In this document: in pieces, positions 44,241 through 55,185 of the stretch
Numbering within the stretch: the stretch's first letter is position 1
Layout of the letters: each line of letters starts with the position of its first letter
NCBI GenBank assembly: GCA_943736015.1
Contig: OX031057.1
Location: 55,877,001-55,941,000, forward strand
DNA from: Tridacna crocea
Taxonomy: Eukaryota; Mollusca; Bivalvia; Cardiida; Cardiidae
DNA length: 64,000 nt
Reading direction: 5' to 3'
Translations under genes and position numbers: made by a program
Notes under the pieces: model-generated
Told to the model about the DNA's origin: nothing
Database searches by the model: none
The model's input: the letters and a program-made list of their open reading frames with translations, nothing else

Positions 44241-44612
44241 CAATTTTTAGTCAAAACTAGTCATTCTAGCTTCATTTAACATGTCGTTTATGCAGCCGTT
44301 TAAATGGAAAAGTCTTATTTTCTTTTTTAAATCTGGACATTAATTAACGCTTCTTTGTAAATTACTGACTGCACTTTTCTTTGTTTTCCTGGGGTTTTAA
44401 TTACCAGTACTTTCCAGAATATTCTACCCAAGTCACTTGCCGTCTTCCAACAAAACCGTCATCGAAGCATTGTTCTGCGGAGAGAATAAAATGGATCCTG
44501 GCAAAAGGAATATCATCAAAACTCAAGAAGAAGTTGTGCGAGCCATGATTGTTATCAATTAAGCTCCCGGGCTCGGAGCACATTGACATGCACGGACGTA
44601 AATTAGAGGAGG

Positions 44613-44887
44613 TGTAATGCAGAGAAATAACCCTCCCCTACAAAATGACCCGGGTCATTTTTTTACGTAGAGAAATGACCCCAGAGGTCATTTCATTAAG
44701 TAGAGGAATGGCCTGGGTCATTTCTCTACGTCGAATAATGACCCGGGCCAGGAGGGGTCATTTCTCTACGTCGATTAATGACCCGGGCCATTCCTCTATA
44801 TAGAAAAATGACCGATGGGTCATTCCTCTACGTAGAGAAATGACTCACGGGTCATTTTGTAGGGAAGGGTCATTTCTCTGCATTACA
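44613..44887. mobile_element. GTCATT-module MITE, family N, copy 2
   Basis: A 275-bp element with perfect 12-bp ends TGTAATGCAGAG/CTCTGCATTACA, flanked by GAGG on both sides as a probable 4-bp target duplication. The interior is a series of palindromes such as TCATTTCTCTACGT and ACGTAGAGAAATGA. Confidence 0.85.
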
Positions 44888-45327
44888 GAGGCACTCACTT
44901 ACCAGCACGTTTTTTACTTGCGTGTGGTTGGTACGTTTTTCCACTTCCTGAATCTTTATCAACGGTTTAAAAGAATGGTGCATTGCCATCATAATGCAAA
45001 GAATCAGGCTGACAACCAGTAAGGCCCTAAACTTTGCTCTTACTGAAAAAAAAATAAGTTTTACAGACGATGTAGAAATAATTATATGTACAATGCCTAC
45101 CTGTAATCTTACACACCAATGCAAAAAACTGATTAATTATTAAGCTCAAAAGAATTGCAAGATCCTCTGAGCAATTTACATGTACTAGTATCTGTTCATA
45201 AAAATACTTCATCTACATGATAAGACGGGAATGTTATAACAAGGTTCCTCGAACGACAAAAGCATTCAAGCAGTAAACGGATGTACTTATATAAAATGAT
45301 GTCACCATAAGGCACTTATAAAGCGCC

Positions 45328-45555
45328 TTAACTCATTACCAAACGACAATATTTTACGCTTGTTTAAATCGAAAGCATTTGCAGACGACAAAATAAAAGT
45401 GACTGAAAATTTAAAATTCGTTTTGTAAAGGGTAGAGAACATTGTGGGAAAAGGAGAAAATGCTGGTTACCAGCATTTTCTCCTTTTCCCACAATGTTTC
45501 TAAAGGCTTCTTTCTCAAGGTCGTCAAAAGTAGGGATTGTATGATAATGGGTTAA
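45328..45555. mobile_element. Palindromic MITE, family P, copy 8
   Basis: It has TTAACTCATTACC and GGTAATGGGTTAA-like ends (ATGATAATGGGTTAA on the right). The hairpin at 45437-45500 is perfect, with apex GCTGGTTACCAGC. Confidence 0.85.
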
Positions 45556-45792
45556 ACAATGAATAAATGAAACAATGAAAAGAATTGGTGCGCGATCCGG
45601 ACCCTCTTATTTACAACTTTGAAAGAATGGCAGCAAATAGGGGACAAGGCTTTAGTGTTATAAAGATCACATCTAAACAACAGAAACAAAAATGTAAAAA
45701 CTGGTATTTGATACATTGAAAGGTGTGATTTATCGATTATTCTTTGCAACTGGACACAAAATACCTATTTGATTGGCTAACAAAATGTATAC

Positions 45793-45931
45793 CCGGTTTA
45801 ATAAAGAAAGTGAGTCATAGGGCAGTATTGATGAATGATTTGTCAGAATGAATTCACAGACAAATTCAAGACATTCGGGTGTAAGCATGTTAGGTATTAA
45901 TTTTTCTTTATTATACCAAGTTCCACATTCT
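45793..45931 (-). CDS. Possible internal exon, unidentified
   Basis: The minus-strand segment has acceptor TGTGTGTCAG and donor CGG|GTATAC, is open throughout, and encodes ECGTWYNKEKLIPNML, then TPECLEFVCEFILTNHSS. Cysteine spacing and composition look protein-like, but I do not recognise the family. It is on the same strand as the fucosyltransferase, but no link is shown. Confidence 0.25.
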
Positions 45932-46481
45932 CTGACACACAGAAACGGGATTAGTGGATACGCAAGGTAATCAAACATGGTCAATTACGAGTAAAGGACT
46001 CAACATGGTGAAAAGCAGTATCTTGCAGTGATATCCAAGGAAAAATCAACTTTTAATCACATGCAGAGTTTATTATACTTTTCAACACAACTTTTTAATA
46101 TCGCAATTTACTGATAAATGTTTGGCACATGCAAAAATGAAGTTTATATGATTAAGGTTTAACTGACGTGGATTACTTCATTAAATTCCAGAGTTCATAC
46201 ACATGTTAAGTTTGACGTCCGAAATCGGAAAATGTGTTCTAGGTGACTTCCGTTCCTTGAGATTAACATGTCAAAGCGCTCTCTGAAGTTCTGATCTCAG
46301 ATTTAGATGTGTGTGCCCCAATTAGTCATGACATGTGGTGAATCTGGTGGCCATTCTTCCTCTGGACTAAAGACGATCAGTCGGTGTACAAAGATCATTT
46401 CTAATCAGGCTAGAACATGTTTTGTTGAGTGCGGTGCGGTACGTCTCTATACGATACGCAGTCTGTGATAATACTTTCTCC

Positions 46482-46712
46482 TTAACTCTTTACCACACAA
46501 GAAAATTTTAGACTGGTCCAAATTGAAAGCATTTGCAGACGACAAAATAAAGGTGACTAAAAAATAGAACTATGTTCTGGGAAGGGTAGAAAACACTGTG
46601 GGAAAAGGAGAAAATGCTGGTTATCAGCATTTTCTCCTTTACCCATAGTGTTTTCAAAAGGCTTCTTTCTCAGGGACGTCAAAAGTAGGGATTGTGTGGT
46701 AATAGGTGTTAA
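46482..46712. mobile_element. Palindromic MITE, family P, copy 9
   Basis: It has TTAACTCTTTACCAC and GTGGTAATAGGTGTTAA ends. The hairpin at 46589-46655 has apex GCTGGTTATCAGC. Its right TTAA is also the left TTAA of the next element. Confidence 0.8.
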
Positions 46713-47239
46713 AGGTGGCCCTTCAGATTTTGGGACGAAAATTTTACAAAAAGACAAAAAAAAAATCATCCTTATACTCCAAAAGTCTTATAATTTTCAT
46801 TTATAAAACCCCAGTAGTCGAAAACCATCAGACAACATTAGAAATTAGAGATTTACCATAGCCCAGGTCGACACCGACGGGAAACAGGGTCTATTTTTAC
46901 ATGAGCAGCACGCTCATTTACACACCAGAAATATACAAAGTTTCAAACATAGCGTCCGAAGAAGACATTATGGAAAATAATTACACGTTTGTTATGTTAT
47001 GGAATTTCAGTGTCATTAATCATGTGCCAGTCACTTAACATTCCCACAATGCTTTTTTTTTGGCGGGAAATCTAAAATAAATTAAGAGGCTACGTAGCCT
47101 TTTAAAGGAATACAATTTTTTTTCAGAATTTTATGACTCTTCATTATTGATGATTTGTATTGTTTTTTTCATATAAATTTCAGTGATATAAATATTTTTT
47201 AATTTGATGAGATGTGAAAATTCTAGATACCCACATTTC
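46709..47239 (-). mobile_element. TTAA-flanked MITE, family T, copy 2 (inverted)
   Basis: It starts TTAA-AGGTGGCCCTTCAG on the plus strand and parallels copies 1 and 3 in reverse. The far end is degraded (CCCACATTTCG). Confidence 0.75.
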
Positions 47240-50200
47240 GTGTAATATCCTTAAGTTACTTCATTTACAAAGTGTCTCAGATATTATGGTATATCCTGTA
47301 TGATACTCGTTCGTGTTTATAAAATAACTTAACGGTAGAAGCAGCGGAAAGGAAAAAATGATGGCCTGTCGAGCATGGAAACTTTAGAGGGCGCTTAGGC
47401 ATGTTATATTCAAGGAAGAGAAGTCACATAGAACACAAATATACTCTGATTTCCGACATCAGACAGGTGTATGGTCCACACGGGAACTCAATGAAGCAAT
47501 TCACAACAATAAGCCCTTTATTATATGTGCTTAAATATAAATATTGTATCATGCAATTGGTATACTTTGTCAATGGATTTCTACATTGGTGCCTTATCGG
47601 CCTTGAACGTTTGTTATGCATTTATTGCCAAAATGTTGTCTTTATAAGTGGTTTTTGATTGAAGGTACTAATACCCAAGAGCATCAACAGTTGGGTGCCA
47701 TTATTCCAGAAATTTAACAATTCGGAGGAAAACACAACAGGGAACGAATATAATTATACACTGGTCTGCGCATCTACATATTTGACATGGTGTCTTCTTG
47801 TAAATGAAGTACACATATACAAGTACTGCTATAATTCTTTCGGTAGGGACTGTAGCAAGGTTAAAGTGTATTAATTGCATTGCGACATTAATCGCTATGC
47901 ATGTATTGATTGGTTTTTCTCCCTATCCATAGTAGAACCCGGACAGAAATCTCCCTTAGATCTTTGCAGCGTTATCTGAAATATATTCATTACCCGGTTT
48001 GCATTTGACAAAAACACATAATATTTGCCGATTCTTTGTTTACTTGATACACTTCTAAGATGAATTTATTCTACACAGATAACAACTATCGATGGAAATA
48101 AATGTCGTTAGTGGTGCCAACTTGCACCCGTAGCTTTGTAGGTTTTCAGTTTTAGTATGGCTTGCCTTATGTAACCATAGGGCGGCACCGGTTTAAACTC
48201 GCTGAAACAGGATTAAATTTGAAGCACCAGTGGAACGGAACGGATTGACAACTGAAGCAGCCTCAGTGGAAAAGTTGATGCAGACTTCCGGATTTAGTAA
48301 AATAAATAAACTCGTATTCTACAAGCGGCCATTTCAATTCAAGACGCCTTAGAGCAGTGAATAATGGCAGTCAGAGATGAGGAAGCAATAATACTGAATG
48401 TAAAGAGGCTAAGGGTGCAGATACAATTGTATTCATTACACCGCTGCTTGCTTAGTAAAATAGTTAGCTTGTAAAACCTTTTAAGCCTTTTCAATGCAAA
48501 GGTTTTTTGAAATTATGGGATAATTTACCTGTTTTTCCCGTATAAGAAGATAGAATGCTCTGAATTATTATAAAAAAAGGGCCACGATTTGCGCCTTTCA
48601 TTAATAATACATTTGGGTATCTTGTTTTATTTTATGGGGCTTTAGAGTGTGGGATTTTAACATAATGATGACCAGATGTCTGAAGTGTAGTCAGACGTAC
48701 AGAGAGAGAAAATTGTGAATATGCAAAATGACTGACACATGCTGTTAGACGTAAAAGGACTATTTTGGATTTCAAACACTAATAACCATTTTATTATTCA
48801 CTAGAATGTATATTGTTAGTACTCACAAGTGTACTCACAATATATGTTTTAGTGAGGAAATAATGGTTTCGGTGATTAAATCTTCCCCTCGCCCTTATTT
48901 CAATCGATGTTCAGTAAATTGAATTTATGACTTACCACCACATGATTTTACAGGAACCATTTTACAAAGAAGAGTTCTTCCTTCCCTCGTGTATATATAG
49001 TGATGCAATGGTACAAAAGGTGTCTTGCTGGAAAAAAAATACAGTTTTAAATTTCGACGATGATGCTAAAAAAATCAGCTGAGTCATATTTTATTACCGT
49101 ATGGATCCGAAACTTACAGCCTGCTCTGTAATTTTAATGTACCTATAAAGGTTAGTGTTAAGACTTTCGACCAAGTATTTAAAATAACCTGCAACCGAAA
49201 TCTTTGTCATGGCAGAAGGATTTATGTTTCATTATATAATGCTAAGTGAAAATGAAACTGTAACCCAGTAGTTAATCGAATTGACGATGCTAAGTAAACA
49301 TGTGAGTGCGAGATATTTTTACATGTGTTGAGTGATTTTTTTTTTGTCAGTGGGTTACGGAAAATTGTTTATTCAGAGAAAGGTATTGTAAGAAGAGGAA
49401 ATAACTTTGGAAAGGGCAATTGATGTAGCTCTAAGTATGTAATTGATGGAAAGTGAAGTATCAAAAACTAAGGGCCCATGATAGACTTTTCACACAGTGG
49501 TTTAGGGATGGTAAAAATAATCATGGCAGAAATGTTTCTGCACGAATGCCAGATGTTATAGCTGTAAAGGTCAGGTCATAGAACCAAGATATTAAGAAAA
49601 AGGCTGATAGAAAAGCAACATAAAACCATAGCCTATGGCCAAACGGGACAAGAGAAATAAAAGAATGTCCAAAATTCACTTACTGAATGAACATCAAACC
49701 TTAGAGCCCGAAAATGAAAATGAGGCAGAATGGCAACTTTTCAGACTAAGATCACTGTCTAGCTCAGAAATCGATTTTTCAGTGCTGATTGTTGGTAAAA
49801 ACTGTGATAGGAAATTACATTTATATACAGGGAACCCTATGATTGTTGTTATGGAAAAATTCCATTAAAGTACTTTTAGTCATTTGAAACTTGATACATA
49901 TTTTGTGCTGCTAAACATACATAGGAGATAAAGTTCTTGACAAAATGTAGTAAATATCAAATGTCAAATGTGGTCATAAAAAGAAAATTGTACCATTAAT
50001 TATTGTGTATGGAGATAGTTTGTCTATTTGGGAGAAGTTGCTTTATGGAACTTAAGCTTGATTGAGAGAATATTAAATGGTGTCATGAAGTTGGTTCTGT
50101 ATAGCAATGGTTGTAAAAACAGTCTTCTTTGTTTGACAAAAATATTGGAGCAATGAAAAGTGTTGGAGTAAAACTGACTTTAAATGATGACTCCAGTCCA

Positions 50201-50404
50201 AATATTTGGAAACAAAGAACTGTAAGGGTTGCTCTAGAGAACAAGATTAAAACAGAAAAGTCCAAACTTTGAATGGGCAACTCAAAATTGTCCCGTACAA
50301 ACTTATCTTCGTCATCTGTAACTGAGAGGTTGAAGGGCTGCGTAATCTAAGTTTTGAAGGGCTGCGTAATCGAAGTTGTAAAGAAAAAGTTGTCAAAGGT
50401 GATA
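47240..50404. other. AT-rich stretch without a recognisable gene
   Basis: Several small open frames (47401-47874, 49635-49868) have no splice context or family motif. Nothing further is supported. Confidence 0.5.
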
Positions 50405-50645
50405 GAAACAGTAACAGGAGAGGCAAGACGGCCCTGAATCGCTCACTTGAACTTTTGAGAGGACCATAGCCATTTTTTTCGAGGTATTGAAACTTTGAAA
50501 ACAAAATCATTATTTTTGCCAAGCAATTTTGAAAAGGTCACCTGTAAAAGTCATTTCAAAATCTGTCACCACCAGTAATAGCATCACTACAGCAATGATT
50601 TAGATGAATTAGAATTCTTCAAATAAATATTTGAATAGATCACCC

Positions 50646-50851
50646 TGTTACGACAGACCACTCCTTCCTGCATGGTATACTCCCGATTTAAATACAATAC
50701 CTGGCTACTGCGTCAGGGAGATATCTCTTTGGCTCAGTGGTTAGGGTATTGGCTTTGCGTCCGGGAGTTCGGAGTTCGAATCCCGCTCCGATCCTTATTT
50801 CTGCCATGCATTTATTTATTTGTTTCTTTGTTACGGACTTCGTTCGTAAGA
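50646..50851 (+). repeat. TRIM 5' LTR
   Basis: A 206-bp LTR starts TGTTACGA and ends TCGTAAGA. It has near-perfect inverted termini, but with GA instead of the usual CA at the end, in both copies. Confidence 0.9.
50730..50783 (+). promoter_or_regulatory. tRNA-like RNA polymerase III promoter in the 5' LTR
   Basis: The A box TGGCTCAGTGG (50730-50740) and B box GTTCGAATCC (50774-50783), 33 nt apart, fit the internal promoter of tRNA genes. The rest does not fold as an intact tRNA: the T-stem 5' half is mutated and no acceptor stem pairs. It is therefore tRNA-derived, not a tRNA gene. Confidence 0.7.
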
Positions 50852-50869
50852 TGGGGGCTCGTCCGGGAT
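50852..50869 (+). promoter_or_regulatory. TRIM primer binding site, tRNA-Pro
   Basis: TGGGGGCTCGTCCGGGAT directly follows the LTR end and is the 18-base tRNA-Pro primer site known from gammaretroviruses and other LTR elements. All 18 bases fit. Confidence 0.9.
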
Positions 50870-50956
50870 TGGCCATTGAGCCATTAATCCCATTTGTTGT
50901 CCAAAATCGGACTTCCTGCCTAATAAGGCTTTGAGTCATCAATAAATGATGACTTT

Positions 50957-50967
50957 AAGAGGGGGTG
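50957..50967 (+). promoter_or_regulatory. TRIM polypurine tract
   Basis: AAGAGGGGGTG sits immediately before the 3' LTR and would prime plus-strand DNA synthesis. Confidence 0.8.
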
Positions 50968-51173
50968 TGTTACGACAGACCACTCCTTCCTGCATGGTAT
51001 ACTCCCGATTTAAATACAATACCTGGCTACTGCGTCAGGGAGATATCTCTTTGGCTCAGTGGTTAGGGTATTGGCTTTGCGTCCGGGAGTTCGGAGTTCG
51101 AATCCCGCTCCGATCCTTATTTCTGCCATGCATTTATTTATTTGTTTCTTTGTTACGGACTTCGTTCGTAAGA
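50968..51173 (+). repeat. TRIM 3' LTR
   Basis: Identical to the 5' LTR over 206 bp; A and B boxes lie at 51052-51062 and 51096-51105. Confidence 0.9.
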
Positions 51174-52605
51174 ACCCAAGGATAATTTCTTGAAGCAGAG
51201 CATATGCTCGATAGTGACTAAAAACATAAGTCGAACAAGAGAACCACACTCAGGAGCAAAGAATTGACTGTTGTTTTTCGAAGGATAAAACATTCCCTAA
51301 CAATTTTTGAATCATCTTTTAAGGAACATTTCTGTGAAATTATTTCAAAATCTCACCAGCTGTTTCAGAGAAGACGACTTTTTTTAGAATTTCTTCAAAT
51401 CCATATAGACTAAATAGTCAACAGCCACATTTCGTGATGGATCAGATTTTCCAAACAATTTACGAACAGGGTCACTAAGGGAACATTTCTGTGAAATTCT
51501 TTCAAAATCTGACCAGCTGTCCCAGAAAAGAAGGATGTTTAAGAGTTTCTTCATGTTCCTATAATGCAAGTAGCCCCTTCCCCACCCCCATCAGAGCCAT
51601 GTTTCTTAACGGATCACACTTTTGCTAACAATTTTTGAAAAGGGTAACCAAAGGAACATATGGATAAAAAATTCGCGAACACTTTTTGAAAAGGGTCGGC
51701 AAAGGAACATTTCTGTGAAACTATTTCAAAATCTGGCCAGAGAAGAAGGATTTTTAAGAATTTCTTCGTGGTCGTATAGTGCAAGTAGCCCCCCCTCCTC
51801 CCCCATCCCCTCCACCCCCAATCAGAGTCATGTTTCTTGACGGATGAAAATTTCGAGAACACCTTTTGAAAAGGGTCACCCAAGGAACATCTCTGTGAAA
51901 TTATTTCACAATCTGACCAGAAAAAAAAATGAAAAGGGTCACCCAAGAAACATGTTTGTGAAATTATTTCAAAATCTGACCAGATATTTCAGAGAAAGGA
52001 TTTTTTTAAAAGAATTTCTTCATATCCGTATTGTGCAAGTAGCTCCCAGTCACTAGAGCCATGTTTCTCGACGGATCAAAATTTTGAAAAAGGTCACGCA
52101 AGGAATAGCGCTGTACAATTACTTCAGCAGTTTTAGAGGAGAATATCTTTTAAAAGAATTTCTTAGAAAACTCCACTTAGTTGCCACGGCAACCAGAGTT
52201 TTTGATGGAATCAAATTCTGTGAACAATTTTTTTAAAGAGGAACTCCAAAGGAATATTCCAGCCAAGTCTGGTCCACATTAAGAGGGGGTGATGTTTAAA
52301 GATCACTGGGTGGGCCGTCAGCAGCCATATAATTCGTGCTGATTTATAATATTTGACGTTCTTTTTGTCTGTATTCCGGATAACATCTTTTTCCGAACAG
52401 TGAATCTTAGGTCGGAGCGTTTATGGCTTTTTTGGAAAATGAACGTTTATCGGCTTATTGTTTTAATAAAGAGACGTCTCTCAAATGTTCCTTCTTCCTT
52501 TCACTTAATGAACGTTTGTCGGCTTATTGTTTAAAAAAAAATAATGTCTCTCAGATGTTGCTTCTTCCATCCACTTAGTTGTCAGTCTCACCGACATACA
52601 TTACT

Positions 52606-52758
52606 TTAGGTTTGAGTGCAGATTTTGTATTTTCATGAGTTATAAAATTGCCTTATTACATGGCAAATAACACCCGAAGGCCGTTATGTTGAGACCATGT
52701 AATAAAGCAATTGCATTTTATATCTCAATGAAAGCACAAAAATCTGCACCCAAGCCTA
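52606..52758. mobile_element. Foldback, family K
   Basis: Arms TAGGTTTGAGTGCAGATTTT and its complement (AAAATCTGCACCCAAGCCTA) flank a second paired block CCTTATTACATGG/CCATGTAATAAAG around ACCCGAAGGCCG. Confidence 0.65.
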
Positions 52759-53579
52759 ATAATTGCACTCGTTGTTCACTTAAATCACTTTTCGAAAATG
52801 ATAAAGAGAAAAATTCACGGACAAATACGACAGTAAATACGAGTTAATTTCTTTGGCGGATACTTGGTAGCACGGGCATGAATACACAATCTATGTTTAG
52901 CTTTTCATTTTTTTTTTTTGTCGAAGGCGGCCATTTTGCTGGCTTTGAAATCAATACTTTCGATGATTGATGGAACAAAAAAATAATTCTGTACATGAAC
53001 AATATAATCAACAATCTGAAATTGAGGCTAAGCGGACGATGTGTCCGTTCGAGTGACGTTTCTATAGATAACTTGTAATGAATAGGTGTACGCACCGTCA
53101 GTACGTATCTACCTGTTGCCGACATAAGACTTGGCCTATCCTATGTTTCTTTGTAAGCTATGAATCGAATGACAGCAACGTTTTGTGACCCACTTACTAA
53201 CATGTGTAAAACAGTATCACAACTGTTAATCACTCGTCACAACTCGGCCGATTCTGTACCTACATCTAACCTCGTCTGTATTAAGCAGGTCGCCGTTACA
53301 ACTACTTTCAGTCAAATGATAAATACAACAACAACATGGCGTCTATAGCAACGTTGTCGATAAAAAAAAAAATGAGCTAGTTATTACAATAAAATCAGGG
53401 ATTATAACCACTTTTCGATGGAAAATTTCAGCTAAACACTTTCAAAAATTGAATTGAATTGAGGATGACAGCTCTGTGAAACCAATGTAATCGCCCAAGA
53501 ATTGTTTATTTTGTTTTCTACATGCTGAAGAGTATACAGATTCAAAGCTGTCCGGGACAATTATGTATATTTCATTCAG

Positions 53580-53973
53580 ATCGCTTTTGCGACAACAATA
53601 CCTGTTTCTAAATTTGAGAATTTATACAAATGTGAACTCTCTGCTAAGACTTGCAAACATTTCTCCGACTTTAAAGACAAATATGCAGCTAACTTGCAAG
53701 CAGCAATCGAAGAAAGTGACAGAGAAAAAAGAATGGCAAAGACTCCTCCATCAGCTCTAAAGAAGAAAGCTTCTGTGGCAGACAAGTTGACAAAACCAGT
53801 TAAACGCCTGAAAGAACTGGAATTAGTTAAGAATGAGGGAAAAAAAAAATGTACGAAAACTTCAGTTTGATGGTACTGACCACCCATATTCTAAACCAGA
53901 GATAGCAACTGCCTTATCACACCCGGGGTTACCCGATATAGAACACTCGGAGGGTCCAGGAACTCGGAAGTAA
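53580..53973 (+). pseudogene. Unidentified coding exon with a homopolymer frameshift
   Basis: After acceptor TTTCATTCAG, the frame encodes IPVSKFENLYKCELSAKTCK, then a charged region (AAIEESDREKRMAKTPPSAL, TKPVKRLKELELVKNEG). It shifts by one base inside an A9 run (53841-53849) and continues as VRKLQFDGTDHPYSKPEIAT to a TAA at 53971-53973. Total is about 130 codons. Composition is strongly protein-like with a probable coiled or basic segment. The family is not recognised. The shift may be a sequencing error in the homopolymer or a true lesion. Confidence 0.4.
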
Positions 53974-54565
53974 ACAAAGATAGTCGCGCTAGACTAGGGT
54001 CGATGTTTATCCTGGTTATTTTAAAAAGAAAAAAAAACTTTCGAATATTAAATAATCGTATATGTTAAGTTTAGAAGCCAAATGATCTATAATCGTTACT
54101 GGTGTGAGCTTACATGCCATTTTACAATGAAAAATCATCTAAACTAGAAATTTTACTATTTTGAAAATCAATTTCAACTCGAACCGTCTCATTGCAGGTT
54201 AAGGGGCGATCTGTCGCAATACGTCTATTGGTGTCTTAAATTATAGGGTCTCTTTTTGGGATCTACCACATTTTCAGTCTCAAGTATTTTAAAAAAAATC
54301 ATGTTTTGTAAACCAGATGAAAGTGGGAGGTATCGCATTTTGGGTATGGTAATTCTCGGAGGTATGATATGGTTAACACGGAGTATCATCATATTCATGA
54401 TATGGATGAACTCATAGAATCCATATACTGAAGAAAGTGCTCGTTTGTCTCTGAACCTTACCAGGCTTTAATTCTACGAAATAGTGTCCTGTTTATTATA
54501 AGTCTCTGAAAATATACCTTGTAATACAACCTTTAAGTAAATATCTCGTCAAGGTAGCGTACGAG

Positions 54566-54791
54566 TTAACACTATTCCAAACAACAAATTTTAGAATCGT
54601 CCAAAATGAAAAAGTTTGCAGACGACAATTTAAACTAGATGAATATGACGGAACGTTCTCTAGACGGCTAGAAAACACTTGGGAAAAAGGACAAATTGCT
54701 TGTTACGAGCAATTTCCCATATTCCTACGTTGTTTTCAAAATGTTCGTACTACAGACACATAAAAAGAATGGTTTGTTTGGGAAGTATTAA
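54566..54791. mobile_element. Palindromic MITE, family P, copy 10
   Basis: It has TTAACACTATTCCAAAC and GTTTGGGAAGTATTAA ends. The hairpin at 54668-54738 has apex GCTTGTTACGAGC, a decayed GCTCG type. Confidence 0.7.
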
Positions 54792-54919
54792 AAAAAATCT
54801 TTGTTAGATAAAATAGCCATTTTTTATCAGCCTAGGTTTACCTTTTGACTATGGAAATTTCCCCTTTCAAAAGCATTTAACTCTTATCTAACTAGAAGGT
54901 TGTCCAGTGAAAACATATC

Positions 54920-55185
54920 GAACCCGCGTGACCTTAAACTTGGACCTACGTGAAAAAATGTTTCAAATGGCCCTACTACTCATGATGGAGAACAATTGTG
55001 CAAATTTATATTGAAATCCATCTTAAATTGTAGGAATTATGGTCCGGACAAAAATTTGACCTTCAATTTGACCTGTACGAATGTTTCAAATGACACATCG
55101 ACAAGTGATGGAGAAAAATTGTGTCAAATCATTTTGAAATCCATCCACAATTGTAGAAGTTATGGTTCGTGTCGCATGAAGTTTA
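54920..55185 (+). repeat. Dispersed repeat with two units of about 120 bp
   Basis: Units share TTTCAAATG, GATGGAGAA, TTGTG-CAAAT, TTGAAATCCATC and TTATGGT-C. Open frames here are repeat by-products. Confidence 0.55.

Larger units (their letters stand above)
50646..51173 (+). mobile_element. Complete TRIM (miniature LTR retrotransposon) with tRNA-like LTRs
   Basis: A 528-bp element comprises LTR 50646-50851, primer binding site 50852-50869, a short non-coding interior, a polypurine tract at 50957-50967, and LTR 50968-51173. The target duplication ACCC is present on both sides (50642-50645 and 51174-51177). The two 206-bp LTRs read identically base by base, so the insertion is recent. There is no gag or pol. 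Size fits the TRIM class (LTRs 100-250 bp, tiny interior). Each LTR carries RNA polymerase III A- and B-box sequences with normal tRNA spacing. Mobilisation would need proteins from an autonomous LTR element. Confidence 0.9.
50405..52330 (+). repeat. Long dispersed repeat with tandem units, copy 2
   Basis: The same unit words as at 36895-37815 occur (GAGGACCATAGCCATTTTTT, CATTTCTGTGAAATTATTTC, AGAGCCATGTTTCT, GTTGCCACGGCAACCAGAG). It is interrupted at 50646-51173 by a young miniature LTR retrotransposon. Confidence 0.7.

Noticed and set aside
44401-44589. Minus-strand frame with cysteines (ARIHFILSAEQCFDDGF)
   Set aside because: Protein-like, but no acceptor could be placed before the adjacent MITE and no family was recognised.
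50720-50800. Two tRNA genes in tandem
   Set aside because: A and B boxes are present, but the acceptor and T stems do not pair, and both lie inside identical LTRs of a TRIM.
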